A stretch of 6,405 nt of DNA, taken from contig JBBAFB010000121.1 in the NCBI GenBank assembly GCA_041655595.1, positions 1 through 6,405 on the forward strand, given 5' to 3'. The notes beneath the pieces are model-generated. The model was given only the letters and a program-made list of their open reading frames with translations, did not search any database and was not told where the DNA came from. Made by a program: the position numbers and the translations under genes. The number at the start of each line of letters is the position of its first letter. Position 1 is the stretch's first letter. Shown in pieces: positions 1 through 6,312 of the stretch. This DNA is from JBBAFB01 sp041655595 (GTDB lineage: Bacteria > Bacillota > DULZ01).

Positions 1-2
1 AA

Positions 3-833
3 ATATCAAATATAGTCCACCAGGTTTCCGAGGGAGCCTATTACCAAGCCCAAGAAACAGAAAAATCAGTAGAAATCCTGACTAATAATGTAGATAACCT
101 TAATACCCTGGCAGAAAAAGAATTGGACACAAAAAACAACCTAGAAGCCGCCGTCCAAAATATACTGCTTTCTTATGAAGAAATCCAAAAGGTTGCCGAT
201 TACCTTTTAATCACAAGGAATCAATTCAGCCAAGTTAATCAGCAGGGCAATGACCTGGCCCGCCAAGTAGAAGGTATTATGGAAATTGTAACCACGGTGG
301 AAGGCATTGCCGAGCAAACAAACCTTTTGGCTTTAAATGCTGCCATTGAGGCCGCCCGTGCAGGTGAGCAGGGCAGAGGTTTTGCGGTGGTTGCAGAGGA
401 AATTAGAAAGCTGGCTGATGATGTTAAAAATGCGGTCCAGACCATTAATAGTAATTTGCGCTATTTTATTGATCAAATCAACCTACTGGTAGCCGATATC
501 GAAAACCAGTTTTCTCAATTGGAGGAAAGCAATAAAAGCTTGGAAACGGCTGTAAAAGATAATACGGAAGCTACCAGGGAAATAACCAATGTTTCCAACA
601 TAATCGTTCAGTTAGTGGAGGAATTGTCTCAGGAAACCCGAAACATTTCCACCGTTTTTCAAAACATGCATTCGCTAAGTGCGATAGCGGAAGAAAACGC
701 CGCCTCCAGCCAGGAAATGAGCTCCAATGTAATGGACTACTCAGAAAAAATAAAAACTCTAACCTCCTATATTAATCAACTGGGCACACTAACAACCGGT
801 TTTAAAAACGAGTTAAGAAAATATAAAATTTAA
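3..833 (+). CDS. Methyl-accepting chemotaxis protein, C-terminal signalling domain (5' partial)
   Basis: The reading frame is open from the first complete codon at the left edge to TAA at 831-833, giving 276 visible residues; the true start and any sensor or membrane part lie outside the window. A TTG at 123 is only an internal leucine, since no break separates it from the upstream codons. The highly conserved hairpin tip that contacts CheA and CheW is at about 300-419 and includes EQTNLLALNAAIEAARAGE followed by GRGFAVVAEEIRKLA. The flanking sequence is heptad-like, Glu/Gln/Asn-rich coiled coil, and the descending arm contains IAEENAASSQEMS, a typical C-terminal methylation-helix motif. Family knowledge: such proteins form trimers of dimers that control CheA kinase and are methylated by CheR and demethylated by CheB. 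There is no C-terminal CheR-tethering pentapeptide; the protein ends in a basic KNELRKYKI tail. The ligand cannot be inferred. Identification as a chemoreceptor is secure. Confidence 0.96.
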   Translation: MSNIVHQVSEGAYYQAQETEKSVEILTNNVDNLNTLAEKELDTKNNLEAAVQNILLSYEEIQKVADYLLITRNQFSQVNQQGNDLARQVEGIMEIVTTVEGIAEQTNLLALNAAIEAARAGEQGRGFAVVAEEIRKLADDVKNAVQTINSNLRYFIDQINLLVADIENQFSQLEESNKSLETAVKDNTEATREITNVSNIIVQLVEELSQETRNISTVFQNMHSLSAIAEENAASSQEMSSNVMDYSEKIKTLTSYINQLGTLTTGFKNELRKYKI

Positions 834-907
834 ACCAGGACCTATAACGCGAAAATTTACTGTTTTATCTGGTTCACGGGTGGTTTAACAATTTTGCCTG
901 TAGTTTT

Positions 908-938
908 TAGTTACAAACAGCTATGTTTTTGATATAAT
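908..938 (+). promoter_or_regulatory. Candidate extended -10 promoter for the ECF S-component gene
   Basis: A perfect TATAAT lies at 933-938 and is preceded by TGA at 930-932, giving the extended -10 motif TGnTATAAT. Only a weak -35 (TTACAA, 911-916) is seen at a 16-bp spacing, which an extended -10 can tolerate. Transcription would begin near 945, giving a leader of about 50 nt before the ATG at 998, too short for most riboswitches. The box sits inside an inverted repeat (923-929 and 941-947). Confidence 0.55.
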
Positions 939-947
939 TTAAAACAT
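923..947. repeat. Inverted repeat flanking the -10 box, possible operator
   Basis: ATGTTTT at 923-929 and AAAACAT at 941-947 are perfect 7-bp inverted arms around the TGATATAAT promoter element. A second AT-rich pair, AGTTTTT at 902-908 and AAAAACT at 954-960, is nested outside it. The placement is what a repressor operator would look like, but the arms are AT-rich and could arise by chance. No known regulator consensus was recognised. Confidence 0.3.
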
Positions 948-997
948 CTTTTTAAAAACTCATTGATTTCAGCAATGGATCTTTCAGGAGGGTTTCT

Positions 998-1843
998 ATG
1001 CAAAATTTCATTAAGGGTGGCCGTTCTCCTAAGCGGTGGTCGAACAGAATAAGTATACGCAACCTTACCTATGGCAGTCTGACGATTGCATTGGTTTTGG
1101 TCACTACTTTTGCCATTAAAATTCCGATCCCCTTTACCCAAGGCTATATTCATCCCGGTGACAGCATGATTTTTATAACCGCCATTCTTTTTGGTTGGCG
1201 TTTTGGTGCTTTGGCCGGCGGAATCGGCTCCGCAATGGCCGATTTACTAGGCGGTTATGCCCATTGGGCTATTCCAACCTTAATCATCAAGGCTATTATG
1301 GGCGGTCTGGTAGGTTGGGTCGGTCATGACTTATTGAAATTAAAAAAACACCACCTTTTCAGTTCATTGCTCACGGCGGGTGCTATTATTGCCTGGGTCG
1401 GCTTTAACTTTGGTATCCAGGCTTTCCTGACAAAAGCAATGCTGTCTGAAACATCATTGGAACTAACCAAATCTTTGGAGCTTACCCAGGAAGAATTAAT
1501 TTTATTAATACAAAAAACAAACTTTTGGTTGAGCATAACCGCCATTGCCATCCCCATAGGTATCATTATACTGGCATACTACCTGAAAAAGTGGGACAAA
1601 AATCTTTTTAACCCGGTACAGTTATTAGGTATGTTTATGGCAGGCCTTTGGATGGTAGTTGGTTACTATCTAGCCGGTAGCTTTATTTACGGCAGCTTTA
1701 TTGTCCCTATTTTAAGTATCCCCGCTAATATTGTTCAGTTTATCGGAGGGCTGGTTATTGCCTATCTTATCCTTATCCCTTTAAAAAAGATCGGTTTTGA
1801 TAACTATTTTGGTGTTTTGGGGCAAGAAAGGTTTAAAAAATAG
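998..1843 (+). CDS. ECF transporter S component (PF07155-like), enlarged
   Basis: This 281-residue integral membrane protein is likely the substrate-binding S component of an energy-coupling factor transporter, which would use a shared EcfA/EcfA'/EcfT module encoded elsewhere. ATG at 998 follows AGGAGGG (986-992) by 5 nt, so the start is firm. After a basic N-terminus (residues 1-22) comes a helix ending in IKIPIP, then GYIHPGD (about 49-55), then the small-residue helix pair GALAGGIGSAMADLLGGYAHW (split around 70-90) and LIIKAIMGGLVG. These are hallmarks of the family named ECF-ribofla_trS, whose members take up different vitamins, so riboflavin must not be assumed. The family C-terminus resumes at about 207-262 with MVVGYYLAG and IPANIVQFIGG. 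Between the halves lies an extra stretch of about 90 residues with two hydrophobic segments (about 119-144 and 175-196) around a charged helix (about 148-172). Most S components are about 160-200 residues with six helices. The substrate is unknown. Confidence 0.82.
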   Translation: MQNFIKGGRSPKRWSNRISIRNLTYGSLTIALVLVTTFAIKIPIPFTQGYIHPGDSMIFITAILFGWRFGALAGGIGSAMADLLGGYAHWAIPTLIIKAIMGGLVGWVGHDLLKLKKHHLFSSLLTAGAIIAWVGFNFGIQAFLTKAMLSETSLELTKSLELTQEELILLIQKTNFWLSITAIAIPIGIIILAYYLKKWDKNLFNPVQLLGMFMAGLWMVVGYYLAGSFIYGSFIVPILSIPANIVQFIGGLVIAYLILIPLKKIGFDNYFGVLGQERFKK

Positions 1844-1897
1844 CAGCACTACTAATTTTGTTAAAAGCAATATATACTAGTAAAGAGTTATTGTTTT

Positions 1898-1902
1898 AGG
1901 AG
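1898..1902 (+). promoter_or_regulatory. Ribosome binding site that decides the MgtC start
   Basis: AGGAG at 1898-1902 overlaps a possible GTG start at 1902 and lies only 2 nt before ATG at 1905, but is 8 nt before GTG at 1911. Normal spacing favours GTG 1911; ATG 1905 is the alternative and adds only two residues. Confidence 0.65.
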
Positions 1903-1910
1903 TGATGGTA

Positions 1911-2591
1911 GTGATACCACCAGAACCGACCTACTTTGATATCTTCCTGCGCCTGATTATTGCCACCGTTTTAGGTGGCTTAATAGGCTATGAAAGAGAG
2001 AGCTCCCATCATTACGCCGGCTTCCGTACCCACATGTTGGTTGCTGTCAGTGCGGCTTTGGTCGGGGTTGGTTCTGCTATGCTGTTTTATATGTTTGATG
2101 CCGCCCCCTCAATGGACCCCCTTAGAATTGCAGCCAATGTAATTTCGGGGATCGGCTTTTTAGGGGCCGGAGCCATCCTAAAACACGGGTCCAGCATTAG
2201 AGGGTTGACAACAGCCGCCAGCCTTTGGGGCATTGCAGCGGTTGGCTTGTTCACCGGTCTTGGTGTTATTATCCCCAGCATTATGGCGACAATTATAGTC
2301 TATTTAGCCCTAACCTTGGCCCGCTATAGCGACCGGTTAATTAAAAACAAAGGTTTAATTTCATTACAGATTCATGCCAAAGACCAAATAGGTCAAGTAG
2401 GTGAAATAGGCAATATCCTAGCTTCCTTCAAAATAAATATTAAAGGCATTAACATTGAAAGCCTCGAGGACGACGAAGTGCTTTACCATCTGCTTTTATC
2501 CGGAATTGACCCAAGAAACGGGGAAAGAATAAGTCAGCTCATCACTTCCCTTGAGATAGTTCATGGGGTCAAAAAAATAAATTTGGAATAA
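1911..2591 (+). CDS. MgtC/SapB family membrane protein
   Basis: This is a protein of 226 residues (228 if ATG 1905 is used). The N-terminal 140 residues are a hydrophobic multi-helix domain with the family signature: LGGLIGYERE at about 21-30, AGFRTHMLVAV at 36-46, RIAANVISGIGFLGAGAIL at 72-90, and RGLTTAASLWGIAA at 97-110. A soluble region of about 75 residues follows (150-226), with alternating strands and helices consistent with the ACT-like C-terminal domain of many MgtC relatives. Family knowledge: Salmonella MgtC supports growth in low magnesium and inside macrophages, and acts partly through the F-type ATP synthase; Bacillus SapB is a relative of uncertain role. A magnesium-stress or envelope-homeostasis function is inferred only. 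No M-box-like leader fits in the 67 bp upstream, and no terminator separates it from the ECF S-component gene, so co-transcription is possible. It ends at a strong terminator. Confidence 0.9.
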   Translation: MIPPEPTYFDIFLRLIIATVLGGLIGYERESSHHYAGFRTHMLVAVSAALVGVGSAMLFYMFDAAPSMDPLRIAANVISGIGFLGAGAILKHGSSIRGLTTAASLWGIAAVGLFTGLGVIIPSIMATIIVYLALTLARYSDRLIKNKGLISLQIHAKDQIGQVGEIGNILASFKINIKGINIESLEDDEVLYHLLLSGIDPRNGERISQLITSLEIVHGVKKINLE

Positions 2592-2617
2592 TAAAAAGGC
2601 CCTAGGGCCTTTTTATT
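2590..2617. terminator. Bidirectional intrinsic terminator between convergent genes
   Basis: A perfect palindrome spans 2590-2617, with a GC core of GGCCC (2598-2602) and GGGCC (2605-2609) flanked by A5 and T5 tracts. On either strand the RNA forms a GGCC/GGCC-based hairpin with a CUAG loop followed by a U tract. It begins inside the TAA of the MgtC gene and its other end overlaps the first base of the DegV-gene stop triplet, so both convergent genes share it. Confidence 0.93.
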
Positions 2618-3483
2618 TATCTTTCTTGTCCCATAAAAAATAGGGCAATGGTTCCCGGACCGGAATGGGCACCGATTACAGGCCCCACATAGCCGATCAC
2701 CACTTCTTTAACAGGGTAAGATTCCAATATTATTTCTTTTAAATGTTCTGCATCCCCCAAGGAATCGCCATGACTGATAAAAATGACCTGCTTTTCCGCT
2801 TCTTCAATTCTTTCCCCCAGTTGGTCCTTTAAATACTTAAGCGACTTATTTCTTCCCCTCACCTTGGCGATGGGGATCAGCCTGCCTTCCCTATCTATAT
2901 TCAGTACAGGTTTAACATCCAACATGGAGCCCACGAAAGCAGCAGTACCCGATACCCTACCTCCTCTTTTTAAATGATGCAAATCTTCTACCGTAAACCA
3001 ATGATTGAGGCGCAGTTTATTGGCCTCCAACCAGTTGGTGATTTCCTCGGAACTTTGCCCCTGATCCCTTAATTCAACTGCGTAGTGGACCAAAAGGCCA
3101 AGGCCCAGTGATGCGGAGCGGGAATCCACTAAAGAAATTTTTGCCTCGGGATAATCCTCCAATACCATTTCTTTGGCGGCCACTGCACTGTTATAAGTAC
3201 CACTTAGGGCAGAGGAAAAGGCAATATATATCAGAGGCTCCCCTTTTTGAGCATGCTTCGTAAAAATCTCTACAAAGCTATGGGCATTAATTTGCGAGGT
3301 TGTGGGCATGGCCCCCTGCCTGACTGCTGCATAGAACTCCTGATAGGGTAAAGATTGCCCTAAATCGTCAGGGTAATCCTTCCCATTAAGGAGAAAATGC
3401 AAATAAGTTACTTCAATTTGGTTTTTTTCAATGTATTCGTAAGGTAAATCACTGCAAGAATCAGTTAGGATTATAGTTTTCAT
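2617..3483 (-). CDS. DegV family fatty-acid-binding protein
   Basis: This 288-residue cytosoluble protein of the DegV/FakB family binds a fatty acid in its interior. In characterised systems it presents the acyl chain to the kinase FakA, producing acyl-phosphate for phospholipid synthesis. The chosen ATG (3483-3481) opens with MKTIILTDSCSDLP, the standard DegV N-terminus, and follows AGGAG (3495-3491) by 7 nt. A TTG further upstream would add nine residues and lacks support. Family motifs in order: MPTTSQ (59-64), SSALSGTYNSA (90-100), LVDSRSAS (118-125), LKRGGRVS (171-178), ISHGD (236-240) and GPVIGAHSGPG (267-277). The TSQ, SGTY and GAHSGPG elements correspond to the pocket that holds the carboxylate. 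Length is normal for the family. No FakA-like kinase gene is in the window, so the kinase partner must be elsewhere. The gene lies 92 bp behind the RPH-like gene on the same strand and ends at the shared terminator. Confidence 0.93.
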   Translation of the reverse strand: MKTIILTDSCSDLPYEYIEKNQIEVTYLHFLLNGKDYPDDLGQSLPYQEFYAAVRQGAMPTTSQINAHSFVEIFTKHAQKGEPLIYIAFSSALSGTYNSAVAAKEMVLEDYPEAKISLVDSRSASLGLGLLVHYAVELRDQGQSSEEITNWLEANKLRLNHWFTVEDLHHLKRGGRVSGTAAFVGSMLDVKPVLNIDREGRLIPIAKVRGRNKSLKYLKDQLGERIEEAEKQVIFISHGDSLGDAEHLKEIILESYPVKEVVIGYVGPVIGAHSGPGTIALFFMGQER

Positions 3484-3490
3484 TTGCCTA

Positions 3491-3495
3491 CTCCT
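3491..3495 (-). promoter_or_regulatory. Ribosome binding site fixing the DegV start
   Basis: AGGAG on the minus strand lies 7 nt before ATG 3483. It supports this start over the TTG at 3510, which has no matching site. Confidence 0.8.
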
Positions 3496-3528
3496 TTCTC
3501 CGGTTGTCAATCTTAAAAAATTAAAATT

Positions 3529-3534
3529 ATTATA
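3529..3534 (-). promoter_or_regulatory. Possible -10 box for the DegV gene
   Basis: A minus-strand TATAAT occurs in an AT-rich stretch of the 92-bp gap between the RPH-like and DegV genes. No good -35 is found at 16-18 bp: a TTGATC upstream is 21 bp away. It may be an independent promoter, or the gene may be read through from upstream, because no convincing terminator is seen in the gap. Confidence 0.3.
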
Positions 3535-3575
3535 AATTTAAAAATCCAACTTGCTGATCAAAAGTTAATCGGGAT

Positions 3576-6059
3576 TTATTCCAGATACACCAACCCTTTT
3601 GTCCCGTCCACTGTAACCTTTTCTCCGTCTTTCAACAGTTTGGTAACCCCCGGGACGCCCATCACCGCCGGAATCCCATATTCTCTGGCGATAATGGCCG
3701 AGTGTGACAAGGCACCACCGTATTCAACTATTAAAGCGTTGATAGAAGAAAAAACCGGTGTCCATGAAGGATTAGTGGCTTGAGCAACCAAGATATCTCC
3801 CGGGCGTAAACGATGCAGTTCCCCGGGGTTTGCTATCAATCTACAAATTCCTTTCGCCACACCGCGACTAGCGCCGACACCTCTTAGAATCCTTTCTTTT
3901 TCTAAATCATGTGCTATCTCCCCTTCCCTTTCCTTCCATTTTGAAGTCCTTTCTGCAAATTGTTGAATCCTATTTTCAACCTTAACTGCAATTTGTTTTT
4001 GGCTGATTTGTTTCAGACTATAAATATCTTCAACTAATGCTTGGACCTCCCAATAAGTTAAATACATAATCTCGGCCTGATTTCGCAAATACTTTCTTTT
4101 TACAAGCTGCTGTCCTATCGTCAAAAAAAGTGTTCGAAAAACAAACATTACCTGAGTCAAATAATAATGACTGTCCTCCCTGAAAGCCGTATAACGCCTG
4201 CTATATCCTATCAGAAAAGCAAACAACCTATGTAGCGGCAAAATCCTTCCCCAGCCCCCGGCGGTTAATTTAGCTAAGTTTTCTTCTGCTGCCAGTCGCC
4301 TTTTATTAATTAGATTAACAGTGTTCTCCGTGTCCGCAGCAACTGTCAGCAAGGCTTTGATCATCCCCAAGGGTATTTCAGGCTGATCCTGCCATGTGGC
4401 TGCCCCGATACCACTTAAACCCTGACTCACTTCCCGATGTCCGTGCTCTAAAAGAAACGCTTCAAAAGCACGTTTCACACTATTCTCCTGGGATAAATCA
4501 GCAATTATGCCGTAAAGTTCCTGCTGATTTTTGCAACCTTCGAAGGCTTTACGAACTTCTTCCTGTTCCCTAATCAAGTGAACAATTTGCTCCAAGTCTT
4601 GGTTCAGCCTAACAGTGGCTTGAGGCTGTCCGATGACTATATCCTCGAAGATAGCCAGTCCTTCCCCGCCATAAAACAACTTCAGTATTTTTTTTAACAA
4701 TTTATAAACAGTTCCATACTGGACATAAAGCAGGTAACGAAAGGTATTGGCCCTTTGAAAATCTTTTAATCCATCCTCTAAATATTCTAGGACAATTTCC
4801 ATGGGAAAGGTTTTTAAGATGTCCTGCTTCATCAAATCAACATAACGATTAAAAGCAGTTTCATTATCCTTCCACTCTTTGATTAAATCACCTGCTAACA
4901 TTTTACCGAGGTGAAAAATTCTCCTCCAAGATATTTTAATTCTCGGCGGAAGAAAATGATCGGGGAAAAAACCTTGCTCCACTTTCCTCCAATCGGTAAG
5001 AGGCACTGTAAATCCCAGATCTCGATAAGCCGCGAAAAGACTTAAATAATAAATTTTAGCAATTACCGTATCCAAGGGAAGCATGGGCTCAGGAAAACGT
5101 TCCTGAATATTTATAAAAATTTCCTTTTGGATGGGGGTCATACTTAGGCTAGAAGGGGCTTTCAGCTCCTCTTCCTCTAAAGTGGTAATGCTGCGGGACT
5201 GAAGCACATAAAGCTCCTCATTGAGAAAAGCCCATTCAACATCCTGATAATCAGCAAACAAAGCCTCTAGCTTTCGCCCTTCGTGGGCTAGCTGCCTTAA
5301 GGAAAAGTCTGTTAGCAATGGGTAGGAACCTAGGGTAGTCCTGGCAAGAATCCCTAAGTTTTCTTTATTAATAAGATAGCTTTCTCCCGCAACTTCACCT
5401 TGAACAAGTTTATCGCCCAAGCCTTGGACCGCTTCTATGTAAATCTCTTTTCGAGAGTTGGAAATCGGGTTTGCAGTAAACATCACTCCGGAAACCTGGG
5501 CTGGCACCATTTCTTGAACGATAACGGCCATTCCAATTCTATGTTGATCCAGCCCTTTTTGGTTGCGATAATGTATTCCCCTTGGAGCCCAAAGAGAGGC
5601 CCAGCAAGCGATAACTGCCCCCTTTACCCCCTCCCAACTATCCACATTTAAATAGCTTTCCAGTTGTCCTGCGAAGGAAGCAGTGGGTAAATCCTCGGCA
5701 GTTGCCGAAGAACGTACTGCCACTTTAACATTTTTTCTGCCATTTAAAAGCTGTTGGTAGGCTGAATACAAAGCATCCTCTGTCTCTTGCGGTAGCTGTA
5801 TGTTATTTATCAGATCTTGAATTTGCAATGATACTTGCTCAAGTTCCTTTAGATCCTTATCGGCCATAAAATCCAGTAATTTATTGATTTCAGCCTGAAT
5901 ACCCTGAACTTTCAAGCTCCGAAAATATGCTGCTGTAGTCAAACAAAAACCGGGACTGGTTTGCGATCTTCTCGCAATGGCACCTAAGTTTGTAGCCTTC
6001 GTGCCACAGATGCCTATATGACGGGGTTTAATTTCTTCTAACCTGATAACTAGCTGCAT
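3576..6059 (-). CDS. Rifampicin-phosphotransferase-like / PEP-synthase-like dikinase
   Basis: This 827-residue enzyme is of the ATP-grasp/phosphohistidine dikinase class, predicted to split ATP into AMP, phosphate and a phosphorylated small molecule through a phosphohistidine. ATG 6059 follows GGGAGG (6072-6067) by 7 nt; an upstream TTG at 6086 lacks support. Domain order: ATP-binding domain about 1-320, with GTKATNLG (19-26, Lys21), AVRSSATAEDLPTASFAGQ (114-132, Arg116), QGLGDKLVQGEV (212-223), DVEWAF (273-278, Glu275) and LQSRSIT (286-292); helical middle region about 325-720; C-terminal swivelling domain about 725-827 with GGALSHSAIIAREYGIPAVMG, where His786 is the predicted phosphocarrier. 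There is no C-terminal TIM-barrel PEP/pyruvate domain, which E. coli PpsA has, so an automatic PEP synthase label would mislead. This order, length and a catalytic His 41 residues from the end match rifampicin phosphotransferases of Listeria and Bacillus. The middle also has EHGHRE (538-543) and YTAFREDSHYY (623-633), like elements of that family. Whether it inactivates rifamycins or phosphorylates another compound is open. Confidence 0.88.
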   Translation of the reverse strand: MQLVIRLEEIKPRHIGICGTKATNLGAIARRSQTSPGFCLTTAAYFRSLKVQGIQAEINKLLDFMADKDLKELEQVSLQIQDLINNIQLPQETEDALYSAYQQLLNGRKNVKVAVRSSATAEDLPTASFAGQLESYLNVDSWEGVKGAVIACWASLWAPRGIHYRNQKGLDQHRIGMAVIVQEMVPAQVSGVMFTANPISNSRKEIYIEAVQGLGDKLVQGEVAGESYLINKENLGILARTTLGSYPLLTDFSLRQLAHEGRKLEALFADYQDVEWAFLNEELYVLQSRSITTLEEEELKAPSSLSMTPIQKEIFINIQERFPEPMLPLDTVIAKIYYLSLFAAYRDLGFTVPLTDWRKVEQGFFPDHFLPPRIKISWRRIFHLGKMLAGDLIKEWKDNETAFNRYVDLMKQDILKTFPMEIVLEYLEDGLKDFQRANTFRYLLYVQYGTVYKLLKKILKLFYGGEGLAIFEDIVIGQPQATVRLNQDLEQIVHLIREQEEVRKAFEGCKNQQELYGIIADLSQENSVKRAFEAFLLEHGHREVSQGLSGIGAATWQDQPEIPLGMIKALLTVAADTENTVNLINKRRLAAEENLAKLTAGGWGRILPLHRLFAFLIGYSRRYTAFREDSHYYLTQVMFVFRTLFLTIGQQLVKRKYLRNQAEIMYLTYWEVQALVEDIYSLKQISQKQIAVKVENRIQQFAERTSKWKEREGEIAHDLEKERILRGVGASRGVAKGICRLIANPGELHRLRPGDILVAQATNPSWTPVFSSINALIVEYGGALSHSAIIAREYGIPAVMGVPGVTKLLKDGEKVTVDGTKGLVYLE

Positions 6060-6066
6060 CCTTGAT

Positions 6067-6072
6067 CCTCCC
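6067..6072 (-). promoter_or_regulatory. Ribosome binding site fixing the RPH-like start
   Basis: GGGAGG on the minus strand is 7 nt before ATG 6059. It rules in this start, which also places the protein's beginning at the usual MQLV-type N-terminus of the family. Confidence 0.82.
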
Positions 6073-6128
6073 AAAGCTAAAGCCAACTGTAATTACAAAA
6101 TGTTATTATTCAGTAACTATTTAATTCC

Positions 6129-6157
6129 ATCTTACCATTATTATTATAGCCATTCAA
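6129..6157 (-). promoter_or_regulatory. Candidate promoter for the RPH-like gene
   Basis: On the minus strand, TTGAAT (6157-6152) and TAAGAT (6134-6129) are separated by exactly 17 bp, each matching four of six consensus bases. A perfect TATAAT also lies between them (6148-6143) but has no convincing -35. Either would give a leader of roughly 60-75 nt. The true start site cannot be decided from sequence. Confidence 0.4.
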
Positions 6158-6170
6158 GCTAAACCGCCGA

Positions 6171-6233
6171 TGTTCTGTTAGCCGTGAGGGTTCTAAAGTA
6201 AGTGGCGAACAGCACCCTTCCGCCCCACAGCGG
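6171..6233 (+). other. Structured intergenic element, possible H-type pseudoknot
   Basis: CTGTTAGCC (6175-6183) can pair with GGCGAACAG (6204-6212), giving eight Watson-Crick pairs and one A-G mismatch. Within its loop, AGGGT (6187-6191) can pair with ACCCT (6214-6218) just after the stem, which would make an H-type pseudoknot. A short hairpin, CCGC/GCGG with loop CCCACA (6220-6233), follows. The stretch is more G+C-rich than the surrounding spacer. It could be a leader RNA of the downstream spmA-like gene, or, on the other strand, lie upstream of the RPH-like gene. No known riboswitch class was recognised. Confidence 0.35.
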
Positions 6234-6237
6234 TCAA

Positions 6238-6266
6238 TCATAATTTTAGTCGGCAAACATAATCAT
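6238..6266 (+). promoter_or_regulatory. Possible sigma-E-like sporulation promoter for spmA
   Basis: TCATAAT (6238-6244) resembles the mother-cell sigma-E -35 consensus, and CATAATCAT (6258-6266), 13 bp later, loosely resembles its -10. The match at -35 is good and at -10 partial. In Bacillus subtilis the spmA operon is sigma-E dependent, which makes the location plausible. The leader would then be about 45 nt. Confidence 0.28.
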
Positions 6267-6295
6267 TAAGGTAGGCTGTTGCTTTAATGATTATG
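6258..6295. repeat. 12-bp perfect inverted repeat before the spmA-like gene
   Basis: CATAATCATTAA (6258-6269) and TTAATGATTATG (6284-6295) are perfect inverted arms around a 14-nt loop. There is no T tract on either side, so it is not a typical terminator. It may be an RNA hairpin ending 22 nt before the ATG, or a DNA operator with two half-sites about 26 bp apart. It overlaps the tentative sporulation -10 box. Confidence 0.6.
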
Positions 6296-6305
6296 GGTTT
6301 CAAGC

Positions 6306-6312
6306 GGGGTGA
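6306..6312 (+). promoter_or_regulatory. Ribosome binding site for the spmA-like gene
   Basis: GGGGTGA, one base away from the ideal GGAGGTGA, lies 5 nt before ATG 6318 and supports that start. Confidence 0.7.

Noticed and set aside
123..833. A complete short chemoreceptor beginning at TTG 123.
   Set aside because: The same frame is open back to the window edge and those upstream codons read as normal chemoreceptor coiled coil; there is also no ribosome binding site before 123.
834..886. AACCAG near 833-838 with CTGGTT at 869-874 as a terminator for the chemoreceptor gene.
   Set aside because: Short arms, a loop of about 30 bases, and no following T tract.
3548..3575. AACTT/AAGTT hairpin followed by a T-rich run on the minus strand after the RPH-like gene, as a possible terminator.
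   Set aside because: The stem is only five AT-rich pairs with a nine-base loop and the T run is displaced, so it is too weak to call.
5400..5651. Open frame of 83 codons on the plus strand inside the RPH-like gene.
   Set aside because: It lies opposite a conserved domain of the real gene, has no ribosome binding site, and its product resembles no known protein.
3576..6059. Calling the large minus-strand gene ppsA (PEP synthase).
   Set aside because: It lacks the C-terminal PEP/pyruvate TIM barrel and has its phosphohistidine domain at the very end, unlike PpsA.
6198..6216. AGTGGCGAAC here resembles a stretch near the 5' part of 16S rRNA.
   Set aside because: The match covers only about ten bases, the sequence before and after is unlike rRNA, and it is better explained by the local stem pairing.
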